Source: Fennellomyces sp. T-0311 (taxonomy: Eukaryota > Mucoromycota > Mucoromycetes > Mucorales > Lichtheimiaceae). Taken from it: a DNA stretch of 64,000 nt. Positions within the stretch are counted from its first letter, which is position 1; each line of letters starts with the position of its first letter. The stretch lies in assembly GCA_025266875.1 (NCBI GenBank), contig JALLLT010000003.1, forward strand, positions 496,001 through 560,000, written 5' to 3'. A program made the translations under genes and the position numbers. The notes beneath the pieces were generated by a model. That model was not told the DNA's origin. It made no database searches and saw only the letters and a list, made by a program, of their open reading frames with translations. Positions 25,829 through 36,613 of the stretch are shown one piece after another.

Positions 25829-27421
25829 GTGAAGTATGTAGTTGGTAAGTATGATGTATCTGATGAAAAATTGTTATGGATCAATCAATTATGGAAGACA
25901 GTCTGCGGGATACCTATTGTGGTGGACCACTACGTGTATGTACATAATGGAGATCGGTCAAACATCCATTCTAGCGCATTCCATGAGATGAGCGCTCTGG
26001 AAGAGTATTGGTGACTAAGATCCAAACGGTATTACATTACACCGGTTTCAAGGAAGCTGAATGATGTTCTACAGGACATGCGCCTATCACAAAATACACT
26101 GAATCGATATCTGCCGTCGTTGGTAAAACGTACGATGAACACGCAACCCGCTACGTCCTCGACCAAGTATCATTTATCCAGGAACGGATATTAGAATCTC
26201 CAGTTAAAGATATAAAAAAGAGAGAGTTCATCCATGATAAAGAATATATAATTACAGTGGCCGCTTTATATAATGATATTTTATATAACGATAAAGTGTG
26301 GGCTGCACCATCGTATCGTTATATAAAGCGGCCACTGTATTCAGATTCTCAATGAATTCTATTCTTGTTATCTATTCTATCACTTATAACTTTCTCACCA
26401 CACGTATTGAGAATGCCACAGGTTATTATATTTTGCCATCAATGGATTGTAACCCAATGACACTCCACCCTTTTATATAACTTGTTCTGATAAAAACAAC
26501 AGCTATTAGTTTGCCATGTGGTTGTCTCCATGCTTTTTAAGACATGCATCAATACTGGCTATGTACTACTAAACAAGATCTTTCAAAGCTGACCAAAAGT
26601 ATATCCTCTGATTCATGTGCATTAGAAAGGTCGTTTGAGACCAAGGCACGAACTAATTTAGGCGAAATTTTAAATGATCTATTGAATATCTCGGATTCAT
26701 CTATGATCACCAATCTTACCGAAGTGGCGACTCAAGATATGATTCTGTTGAAAAAAAAGCAAGCAAACGAGTCCAATAAGCCAAACAGCTTGATGACTAG
26801 CATTATTGACGAAGTGAATACGTATGCACTCTATTATTACTAGATTAGTTTAATAAAAGGACGAAAAATCGATGCCAAGGCGATATGTAAGAATGTAGAC
26901 CACAGAGCATTCTTAAATAATACTTGGCAGTTCTCGCAAGCGAGATACACGACACTAGGCCGAGGTGGCATTCGTATTTCTACATGTTTCGAGTATGTAT
27001 CTCTTTCAAGCTACATAGGTATAGTGAAAGGTACGTGTAAATATGAAGAGATAGCCAACGCAGGATATATTATTGTCAAGTGGTGTATGTATATCGTAAT
27101 AGATAGTAGAGCCTTTTCTTCACAAGTACAACGAGCTTTCCACGTTCCATGCTTACGTATGTAAAACGCTTCTGTAAGAATTCTACATGAAGTAACATCA
27201 GGATAGCAGCAGCTTTACCAATAGGGTGCCATCCTGTGATCGATCTCGGATTTCGATTCCGCTATAGTTCCACCACAGTGCCATGCATATCGCTCTACTA
27301 CGCTCAGCAAGAAAGCACACAGGTAATCTCGTTTTACGATCACTGCCGAGACGTTTCGCGCAGGACAGGATTAAACTCGGCCAATATAATTGATTGTAAC
27401 AACATCCAATGTGATTGTTAA
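25829..27421 (+). pseudogene. Decayed multi-fragment coding relic, family unknown
   Basis: Several consecutive plus-strand frames look like parts of one broken protein gene. 25829-26014 reads MKYVVGKYDVSDEKLLW onward. 26071-26254 reads TGHAPITKYTESISAVVG to a KDIKKREFIHDKEYI block. 26544-27165 is open except for one TAG at 26841 and includes SQARYTTLGRGGIRIS. About 27210-27421 includes LPIGCHPVIDLGFRFRYSS. Adjacent fragments lie in different frames, so at least three shifts or stops separate them. I cannot name the family; it could be a transposon ORF or a lineage-specific repeated gene. A TA-flanked foldback element sits inside it. Confidence 0.4.
26255..26337. mobile_element. 83-bp foldback MITE-like element with TA duplication
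   Basis: Inverted termini beginning CAGTGGCCGCTTTATATAA match perfectly over 19 bp and over 24 of 25 bp with one mismatch. The element is flanked on each side by TA (26253-26254 and 26338-26339), as expected for Tc1/mariner-type insertion. The left arm also contains a second copy of the subterminal TTTATATAACGATA. There is no room for a transposase, so it would be non-autonomous. With the duplicated TA it adds 85 bp, not a multiple of three, inside the surrounding coding relic. Confidence 0.65.
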
Positions 27422-27693
27422 GACGCATGCTTTTTATATAGAATAATCAAGCCAAGAAGATCACATGCCAAATACGTGGCCTCACCTTTTCTTATGATTA
27501 ATGCCAAAGAATACGCCATGGAAGATATAGGAGCGGTCAAGTAGTAAAGCATGAGATAGAAAGTAATCGAGGAGGGATCAGTACCATTGTTTTTATAGGA
27601 GACACGCTTTTGCGCTAGCATTGACGTCACGGTTCCTTTTATGTGGTTCTCATCCATTCGGAGCAGCTACTTCTTGGCTCACAACTTTAACAA

Positions 27694-28446
27694 ATGGACT
27701 TTTCTCCCTATAAGCCATCGCCAGACGAAAATCGAACCACACGACTCCAAAGCGAGCGTTCATCGAAAGGGAAATCTCGCAGTGCGCCAGGCAGTCGTGG
27801 AGCGTATGAACCCTTACCAAACAACACATACCAATCCGGTGGAAGTAGCAGCAACGACAATAGTGGTTTCGACAACCCATCGTTATACGAAGAAGGGCTT
27901 TTCACGCACAATCCGGGCGTGGGTGGTGGAGCGCCAGGTGGAACAGTTCGAGTGAATAAGTACGAAACACGATTGCCAATACGTGTGGATGTGGAAGCTG
28001 CGCTGGCCTATGCATTGGGTCCCATTACAGGTGCGTCGCAGGTTTTTGGCGACTTCCTCTTTTAACAGCCTCCTTAGGCATTCTGCTAATTATTCTTGAA
28101 ACGAAAAACGACTACGTTCGCTTTCACGCTTGGCAGGTAAAGTGGCGTGGAGCGTGGTTTTGCGGGTACATATGCGCTAACGTGATAAATAGTCATCAGC
28201 ACTGTTCCTGTTCTTGATGTGTGTTCACTTTGTTCTCATGTTCATATCTAGCGTGCTGTCATGGATGCTGTTTGCGGTCGATATACTCCTCATTCTTGGC
28301 CTTGGGTAGGAAATCAGGAACGCTTTTTTGCCAAGTACTGAAGTTGTGTGATTAGATACCGTGCGTACCTGGATGGCGCGTCGTTAGAACGGACATATGT
28401 GCCGTACTTTGGACAGCTAGCGCAAGAATGGGTCGATACCGAATAA
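27694..28446 (+). CDS. Small multi-pass membrane protein, UPF0132/DUF4870-like
   Basis: Exons 27694-28030, 28069-28136, 28193-28305 and 28356-28446 give 202 residues. The N-terminal ~95 residues are hydrophilic, Ser/Gly/Asn-rich and probably disordered and cytosolic. The C-terminal half has three hydrophobic segments with the signature ALAYALGPITG, then LGILLIILETKNDYVRFHAWQ-type sequence, then a segment around SWMLFAVDILLILGLG. The YxLGPITG and NDYVRFHAWQS patterns are typical of the UPF0132/DUF4870 (Tic20-like) family in fungi. Molecular function is unknown. Introns are very short (38-56 nt). It converges on the RhoGEF gene. Confidence 0.8.
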
Positions 28447-28773
28447 TATATACCACCATCTATGATAACTCTTTACGAATAACTCTATTGCATTAAAATT
28501 AAAAGGTTTGTAGGACGGGAAAGAGCGAAAGAGGGTGGGAAGAGCGCGTTGCGGCACGAAAGGAAATATATTGAAATACATGCAAAATACACATGGCATA
28601 GATATATAGCTAGGCATAATTATAAAAAAGCTTGGGACTTCTCAGTACTTTTGGACGTTTGAATGGACAAGGCATGTCGAACCGGCGACCGCTCGCCCCG
28701 CATCTAGTTTTTCCTTAGAGGGAGCTGTAGAAAAAAAGAGTGGACAGGGTTTTGGGGGTGAGTGGGGAGTTTC

Positions 28774-30587
28774 TTAACGCTCGGCAGATGATGTCGACCG
28801 GCTATCCTTGCTGCGTGGTGCAACCCTCCGTTTATTGGCGGCTACGCAATAAAAATTGATTAATGGAGTTAGTGCACCCATACCCGTGCCGCTGACAAGC
28901 TGTGACCCTTACATTTCGCAGACGCACGGTCGAGATTGGCAATGACTGTCTGCAAACGTTCCAGCCAACGGTCTCGATCCTCGTCGTTCTCAGCTTGCAA
29001 AACATGTGCTTGGGATGATCCCATGAAAGTCGTATTCAGCGTATCCACACCCTGAAAAGGAGATGTGATTTCAATCGAAAATCGTTCAACCAGCCTGAGT
29101 CGTGCACGCTCCAGGGCCACCATGCCCTTAAATTGCAGCAAGGTCCGATTTGCTTCTTGCTTGGGTCGCACAAAGACAAGAATATCGGAGAACAGGATGT
29201 AAATACGTTCTTCACCGCTGAGTGACATTGAACTCTGTAGTACGAGGCGTCGCTGTGCCTTGACACCAAACGGAGCTCCGACCAGCGCTTGATGGATCAT
29301 CAGCACCTGATCAACGTTATCAGCATCGTCAATTCTAAGCAGCAATTTAGATTTTTGAGTTAGCGGAAACACAAAAAAGATATACCTGGCTTTCATTTCT
29401 TCGGCGATAGAAAGCATGCGCTGCTTGCACTGGAACAGTTGCACATAATCGGGATGCATCGGAGAAGTCACATCAGCAAATGTAGTCATGAGTTGCCTAT
29501 AGCGATTGATACATCCTGCTGGTGTCTGAAGCAAGGACAATAGAGTAGCACCCTTGAGTAACGGATCTTTGTGAGCGTTCTAAGAGAAATTTTTTTTAGA
29601 ATCTAGGTCTTTTTTGGCTAAAAGGATTAAAAAAGAAATTTCTTCTCACGTCAATGAACTTTTTGAACGGTTGATATCGCGTCAAGCGCTCGTAAGTCGT
29701 CACCGCCACGCTGTAATTATCGAGATATACCTTATATGCACCCATCCGTTTAAACTAAGAATAGCCTTTAGCTGTGAGTTGTCACCTGCAGAAAAAATTG
29801 AGTTACCCAGCTCTGAAACACATCGGAAATAATCTGCGTGGGTCCCCAGATACGCAGACTTGAAACGGGCGTGTGTGTGAGCTATTATTTTTACTTAGGT
29901 ATACAATGTACCACATACCGTTCCTCAAGACTGGCTAGGATCTCCCGATGAACCTGCAGGATGTCTTCCAAATTACCGAACAGCCAGCGGGCTTCACGTT
30001 CAGTGCAAATCATCTTCTTCATTCCAAGAAACGAGAATGACGATTGCTTGACATCTTTGCGCAATGGCTCGATAAATACTCGACAAACAACCTCAAGGGA
30101 TTCGAGATAGGCTTGTTCGGACGTAAGAAGTTGTTGAATAAGCTGTTCCCTACGGCGGTGCACCATCTCGTGGTCTGTAGCACCATTTCCGGTTTTGGTT
30201 AAACTTGCTGTAACAAAAATATTGGGCCCGCCTTTTTTCTCTTTTTTTTGTCCACTTTTTTTGCCACACGTTACCGATCAATCCATCATCTACATCGTCG
30301 TAATCCAAGCTGTCAATAATGTCAAAATGGTCGTCGCTGATATTCATTGTGTTTTGTGATGGTGGTGGTGGCAAAGGTGCGTTGGACAGATATTCAATAG
30401 AGAATCCAGTAAGATTGGTAGTATCACTGGGATAGCGCGCCGATGAACTGCTGCTGCTGTTGCTAGTAGTAGTCGATGCTCTGCTTAATCCGCTCTCTGT
30501 TCGAATGGAGTATTGTCTATTATGGTTTTTACGTAAAAAGGAAGAAGCTAGCGTCGAATGACCATTGTCATCAACTGGAGCAGACAT
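28774..30587 (-). CDS. Rho guanine-nucleotide exchange factor (DH-PH)
   Basis: Activates a Rho-family GTPase, likely in polarity or wall signalling. Exons 30587-30275, 30207-29919, 29858-29807, 29754-29650, 29579-29386, 29334-28913 and 28841-28774 give 480 residues. Residues 1-105 are Ser/Thr-rich and disordered with a proline patch (PLPPPPSQ). The DH domain starts at about residue 120 (REQLIQQLLTSEQAYLESLE, the CR1 region) and continues with NLEDILQVHREILASLEER, MGAYKVYLDNYSVAVTTYER (CR3 region) and LLSLLQTPAGCINRYRQLMT. A PH domain follows (LVLQSSMSLSGEERIYILFS, then HVLQAENDEDRDRWLERLQ). The tail is short and basic. The match is to generic DH-PH proteins; the partner GTPase is not deducible. 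Confidence 0.9.
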
Positions 30588-31645
30588 GGGGTAAAGGAAA
30601 AGGCAATGGAGTGAAGAAAAAAGTTAAAGAGAGGGGGAAGGGGGTGGAAAAAGAGGTTTCTGTCGGCACGAATTACTTTATTCGTTCAGATGCATTATAC
30701 AGCAATGGATGGACAATGGCTTTTACGACTTGTACAACATGATCCGCTGCCTGGTTTATCTCCTTCTGCAGGACTCGAATAATTCACTAGCCGATTAATG
30801 TTACGCACCACGTCTAAACCCGTTTCGAGCAGCTCCCCGGTTTGCACATATGCTATAGCGTCTTTTTTATATAAAGTGATATAATTGCGAGAGTTGTTGG
30901 TCGAGATATAGAACAGGGCCGCATGGTTGACAGAGGTGTCACAAACCACTCAAAAGTAGAAGATCGCCTCCAAGCTCTAACCCGCAAAAGCTAAGGTTTA
31001 CCCTGAAGGTAATCAGATAAACATTAACGTCACATGCGGGCGATACATCTTGCGTGGCTTGATCCGATACGGCTCTCCTCCCTGGCTCAAAAAAACGCAT
31101 CCTTGGGTTTTGAATGTGTAAAATTTTTTATGGGCCGTTGTCGCGGGGTTACATTTTTCCATGGACGATCGCTTGCCATGGTAACGTATGATCTCCATTG
31201 AGAAAATAATAGGAACATGCAGTCATAGATGTTTCCAAGGAAACCCGAGTTTTTCATGTATTAAGAAGTGCGCGAAGGTACTACCGTGGCTTATGACCCC
31301 TATCATATTGAATTTTGTCATGAAATAAGCCTAATAAGGAAGGAAAACAGGGTTTTCTGATCCCACAGACACCATAAAACCAGCCCTAATTTCCTCGTTT
31401 GTAAAAACTACAAAAAGTATGTGCGACGGGTAACAGCTCGATTCTGCTCGGTCATTGCCTCTTTCGATCCGATTATCGATCCAACTTAATACACATACTA
31501 AGCACAGCGTTGACGATCTTTCAGTAACTAAAGCGTATGTAAAAAAGGTGACATCAGCTCATCCAAAGGCGGAGGTCGAATTGAATGAATTGGAGACAGT
31601 TTGCTTGCTTGATATAACTCGCCTTTCGACTTAATATACTCATGA
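30588..31645. other. Divergent intergenic region RhoGEF/Doa10
   Basis: About 1.06 kb containing both promoters. A purine-rich stretch lies at 30590-30660 just upstream of the RhoGEF start. No gene was found. Confidence 0.45.
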
Positions 31646-34600
31646 ATGATGGAGGACGACCAAGGCAAGTGTTTGAAATTGCATTCGCATAACAGTACCT
31701 AGATCGTGTCATTAACGGATCGCCCGATCTTTTCTATTCTTTGACAATCTACAGAGATCTGCAGAGTTTGCAGATGTGAATCGACACCCGATCACCCGTT
31801 ATTCCATCCATGCAAGTGCTCTGGAAGCATTCGATTTGTGCATCAAGACTGGTAGGTGGCGGGCAGTACAGCTCGATTGAGCCTATGTCTAACAAACGAC
31901 GTAGTCTTCTTGAATGGCTATCGCACAGCAAGAAGAAGTAAGGGCTTTGCATGATTTGTTTGAGCAGTATTAACGGTGTGTTTGGCAGATACTGCGAGTT
32001 ATGCGAGTACCCTTTCACATTCACACCAATTTATCGCGATGACATGCCCGACCGGATACCGCTCAACGTGCTAGTACGCCAGTGCGCCCGACGATGCGGC
32101 GCCTTACTGTGGACCTGTTTCCGTGCTGCGCTGGTCGTCGTGGTCTGGCTGGTCATCTTGCCGTTCCTCACCTTATGTACATGGCGGTTTTATTTTTGGA
32201 GTGGAGAAAGCATTGGGTTTGCAAAAAGGCTGGCCAAAAATGCAACCTTACTTGCAGAAGATGAATCCGTCGCACCGTCTCCGGAACTAACCTACAACTC
32301 GACCTCGTCTCCGTCGTCAACCATTCTGTTTGGCTACAGCATCAAGTAAGCTGCAGACGTAGTGTGTAACCAGTGTTTCTAACATTCTTGCAGAGGATTT
32401 CTGAGCGAGTGCTTCGAAGGGCAGATCATTACTGCATTTGTAATCATTGTCTTTGTCGCGGCTTATCTGTTCCGTGAGTGGGTGATCCAGAATACCCCCG
32501 CCGAGACAGGCATAGAGATGATGGAGGACAACGACGAACCAGACCACAATAATGACTTTCTGCAGCAGCAAGCTGCCGTCGACACCTTGCTCCACGCCGC
32601 ACAGAATCTTCAGCCGCAAGACGACGCTGCTGCCCAACACCAGGAAGAAATCACTGCCCATCTCGCAGACCTCACACGCCAACTTGAGCGGAGGCGACGG
32701 ATAATGGATGAAAATCAACGGTATCACATTGGCGAGCCTGCATCGTCGTCATCGCAAAGCACCAGCAGCGGTACCTACTCGAGCAACCATGACCACGAAT
32801 ACTTCGACTCGCAACCCACCGATGAGAATTTCTCATCACCCGAGATGGATCACGAGAGAGTGGCCGGCAGCAGTAGCAGTGATAGAAACAAGGGCAAAGC
32901 AAGAATCGACCGATCTGATATATTTGAGGAGCTCCCTGATTTCGAACGGGATCCGTTGGAAGAAGATGAGTATCCATCAAGTAGCCGTCAGTCACTGCTT
33001 GCTAGCTGGAGAGAAGAGCACGACAGACGCCAGCCCTCGTCAAGACTGCGCTGGAGAGCACCCGAGTTTGCAGATTCACCGGAGCCGGATATACCACAAG
33101 GAAATCACCTGTTGCCAGTCGACGAGATTTACAACGATAACCATGACGATTACTCGGAGGACGATGACGACGAGGATCATAGCGACGGGCACGATGATGT
33201 GCAAGAGGAGCTCCCCGATTTTGCCGTGGCAGCCCCTCCACCTCCTGCAAGACCAGCACGTGATCAATGGGACAATCAAAATGATAACCGGGATGATGTG
33301 GTAGACGATGATGAACCTTTTGATCTCGGAGAGGATATCGATGGTGTGTTGGAAGCGATTGGAATGAGAGGCAGCATGTGGATGCTGGTCCAAAATTCAG
33401 TGTTGATGTCATTGATGATCAGTCTCTGTCTCGGCGTGGCTGTATGGATTCCATATGTCATTGGACGACTGGTTATCCTGGTAAGTCTTCAGGAGGTGTG
33501 ATAAATTGATGTACATACTCATTTGCAGCGTTAAAGATTCGACCTATCACAGTGATACACACCCCCATCTCGGTGCTACGCTTTATCACAGATCACATTG
33601 TCGATTTTACCTTGGACTATGGCATGCCATACACTCGATCAAGAATCGCTTGGGCATCAAAAATGCTGCCAGAAAGCATTCAAGTGGCCTTCCAAACCGT
33701 CGACAATTACATCTTGGATCTGTTCTCGCACGCAAGCCTCGATGCCTCAACAACGGTAACGCAGGCAGCTCCCGCTGCTACAATCGCCATTTCTGACGAC
33801 ATGTTTGCGTGGAGCGACCACATTGTTGTGCTTCAGGAGAACATTGAAACAATTGCAGCAGCCATTCTCGAACGATGGCATCGGTTTGCTTTGGGACAAA
33901 CGGGATTGGACCGCAGTATCTGCATTTTGATGGGCTACGCGGTTCTGATCTTTGTAGGTTCATGGTATCTTGCACGAACTCGCCGCGAATCCGAGAACGC
34001 AACCGGTAACAGCATCAACGACATCATTCGACAGCAAGGCGTGTTTCTCAAGGTGTTCTTCTTTATTGTCCTTGAACTGGTTGTCTTTCCAACCGTTTGT
34101 GGTATCTTGATCGATCTCGCAACGTTCCCCTTGTTCAAAGATGCATCTATAGCGGGACGTTGGGAGTTCTTTATGGCAAATCCGTACTCGGTCACGTTCT
34201 TGCACTGGTTCATCGGTACCGGCTTCATGTTCCATTTCGCCGTATTTATTACACTTGTGCGAGAAACTGTTCGGTCCGGCGTCATGTGGTTCATCCGTGA
34301 CCCCAACGATCCACAATTCCACCCTGTTCAAGAAATGATCGAACGTCCTGTCTTAACACTTATCCGCAAGATCGCTTCGAGTGCGTTAATGTACTGCGTA
34401 TTGATTGTTGTCGGTATCGGCACTGTCACGTTTGCTGTCAGCCATTACTCAGGCGTCTATCCTTTGCGCTGGTCGTTCGAGTAAGTGTTTATTGTCTGAA
34501 AGCATCTATAACCATGGTAACTAAACTGTTGTCAACAGTGCGCCACTATCCACGTTAGCTATCGATCTTTTGGCTGTCCAATTCTTAGTGCCTCCATTGG

Positions 34601-35960
34601 TCTCACATATCAAACCCCGGGAATTCTGCAAAAAGGTGATGGCGGATTGGTGGCGAGCAGCCTCGCGTCAACTTCGCTTGACATCGTTCATGTTCAACGG
34701 CCGTTACCCGGAAGAAGAGGGCACACACGTGCGCAAGACATTTAAAGCCTGGCTTTTGCGCGAAAAGGCACCTATCGACACTGACGTATATTCCGAAGTT
34801 GGCATCCAGGACGACTCAAATGCCTCGGTTATCTTCAAACGCGATGGCACCCTGGCGCGCGTACCAAAACATGATAGCGTACCTGTGCCTGACGATCGAC
34901 GCATGATTGTTCCTGTGGATCCCATCAATTTCGAACCAATTGATGAGAACGAACGACGACTTGGCCATCCTGCTGCAGCCGAATCAGGTGATCTGGAGAA
35001 CAACACAACTATCGTGTATATCCCTCCGAGGTTCAGACTTCGCGTGATGGCCTTTGTGTTCTTGATGTGGATCTCTGGCTCGATTCTGACTTGCTCGCTG
35101 ACGGTTGCTCCTCTGCTGCTCGGCCGACATGTGTTTGAAAAGTATCTGTCAGGAAGCAAGGTACATGATATGTATGCTTTTATTGTGGGTGCGTATATTA
35201 TGATGTTCTTGAGCATTTTGATCAATTGGGTGGGCCAAAAGTACGAAGCTGCTCAACGAAGCGGTGTGGATCTCCCGCATGCTGCTTCATATGTCAAACA
35301 AGGCGTACGCAAGGTAACAGAGTGACATGTGATTGGTAACATGGGTTATTGATTTAGCTTTTAATGCAGGCACTGAAGTGGAGCTACTTTGCAGTTGCAG
35401 TTGGTTTCGTCATTCCCCTTCTGCTCGGTGTCTTTGCAGATGTGTACATCTTTATGCCTATCAGATACTCAAGCTCGAGCGATGAACTAGTGATCCACGT
35501 ATCCGAGGTAACGCAGCTGAAGACATCCAGCTAATAATATATTAACTTGCAACAGGACTGGTCATTCGGAGTTGTGTTTATGGGAATCTTTTACGGCGTC
35601 GTGTACATTCTCCCGAACAATCCCGTGCAGCGATATCTTGATAGTGTCAGCGGCGGTAACTTCTGGGAAATCGACACATGGCGAGTCACTCGAACCACCA
35701 TTGCTCCGATTGTCAGTGCCGCGATATCCGCCATCGCCATTCCTGGCCTGCTGTCGTTGGCGGCGGTGCGATTATTTAACATCTACGACAGCGCTCTGCA
35801 AGTAGCCCTGTTCCGATGTGCGTACCCGATCGTATTTTGCGTTGGCATCCTGGTGGGCACTCTGGTGTTAAGTACCAAGCTTATCGGAATCTGGCTCAAG
35901 GCGGTGCGAGACGACACGTACCTTATTGGCAAACGACTTCACAATTTAGATGAACGATAA
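31646..35960 (+). CDS. SSM4: Doa10/MARCH6-type membrane E3 ubiquitin ligase (ERAD)
   Basis: ER and inner-nuclear-membrane ubiquitin ligase that marks misfolded proteins for degradation. Exons 31646-31664, 31755-31851, 31905-31937, 31989-32345, 32394-33480, 33537-34480, 34539-35313, 35370-35507 and 35556-35960 give 1284 residues. The N-terminal RING-CH (C4HC3) runs over four exons: [42 protein letters not shown]. Many membrane segments follow, split by a large acidic, Ser-rich cytosolic loop (about residues 200-440). Exon 1 is only 19 nt and ends at a GC donor (G|GCAAGT), needed to join DDQ to EICRVC. Exon 6 uses an AAAG acceptor because the nearer GCAG would give an immediate stop. Identity is by RING-CH plus topology and length typical of Doa10 proteins. 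Confidence 0.88.
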
Positions 35961-36145
35961 CAACCCTCCCCTGGTTTCTTAAAAAAAAGATTAGCGTTAG
36001 ATATTAACCTTTTTGCGTGCATGCTAATAACAACGAATGCAGCCTCCCAATTTTTTGGTACTAAGTTACACACAGAATGGGTTTAAAGAACCCAGGCGCC
36101 TATCAGGTTTTCCATTGACTTCTTCGTTATTCACTTCTCGCAATA

Positions 36146-36613
36146 ATGCCTACTCTTGAAATTACTGCCGAGCAAGCTCCTGCTGATTTGGATGCATTCT
36201 TGAAGAGACTCTCCCCGCTGTTCTCTGAATGCATTGGAAAGCCTGAGAGTGTATGATTGAAACCACCCCCTCACATAAAACGACATGACAACTAAAGCAT
36301 GGCAATAGTACTGCATGGTCATTTTCACCAAGGTCGACCGCGTCTACTTTAACGGCAGCAGTGGCGCTTCTTTCCTTGCCAAGGTTACCTCGATCGGCAA
36401 CATTGGTAAGTTTTCACCGTTCGCTTTAAACATAAACTGCTGCTTACAAATCATATAGACAACGAACGGAACGCCAATTTGACCAAGAAGATCAGTGAAG
36501 TTCTTGAGGAAGAATTGGGCGTTAAACTTGACCGTGGTTATTTCTTCTTCAATGATGCTCCTGCCGAATACACCGGCTACAAGAGCACCACTTTTGCGAA
36601 CTTGATCAAGTAA
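36146..36613 (+). CDS. MIF/tautomerase-superfamily protein
   Basis: Homologue of macrophage migration inhibitory factor; likely a keto-enol tautomerase acting through an N-terminal proline. Exons 36146-36250, 36309-36405 and 36459-36613 give 118 residues, one MIF unit. Pro follows the initiator Met, so Met removal would expose the catalytic base. The GKPES-YCMV, FNGSSG and SIGNI blocks match GKPPQY, GGSSEP and SIGKI of MIF, and the conserved Lys (mature residue 31) is kept. The CxxC of animal MIF is absent (SFLA in that position). The C terminus has FFFNDAPAEYTGYKSTTFA. It lies 185 bp after the Doa10 gene on the same strand. Substrate and role in the fungus are unknown. Confidence 0.9.

Noticed and set aside
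27418..27657. 79-codon minus-strand frame upstream of the membrane-protein gene
   Set aside because: Antisense to the promoter and relic region and without recognisable domains.
33002..33412. Long minus-strand frame under the acidic loop of Doa10
   Set aside because: Antisense shadow of a low-complexity coding region; the plus frame is supported by splicing and homology.
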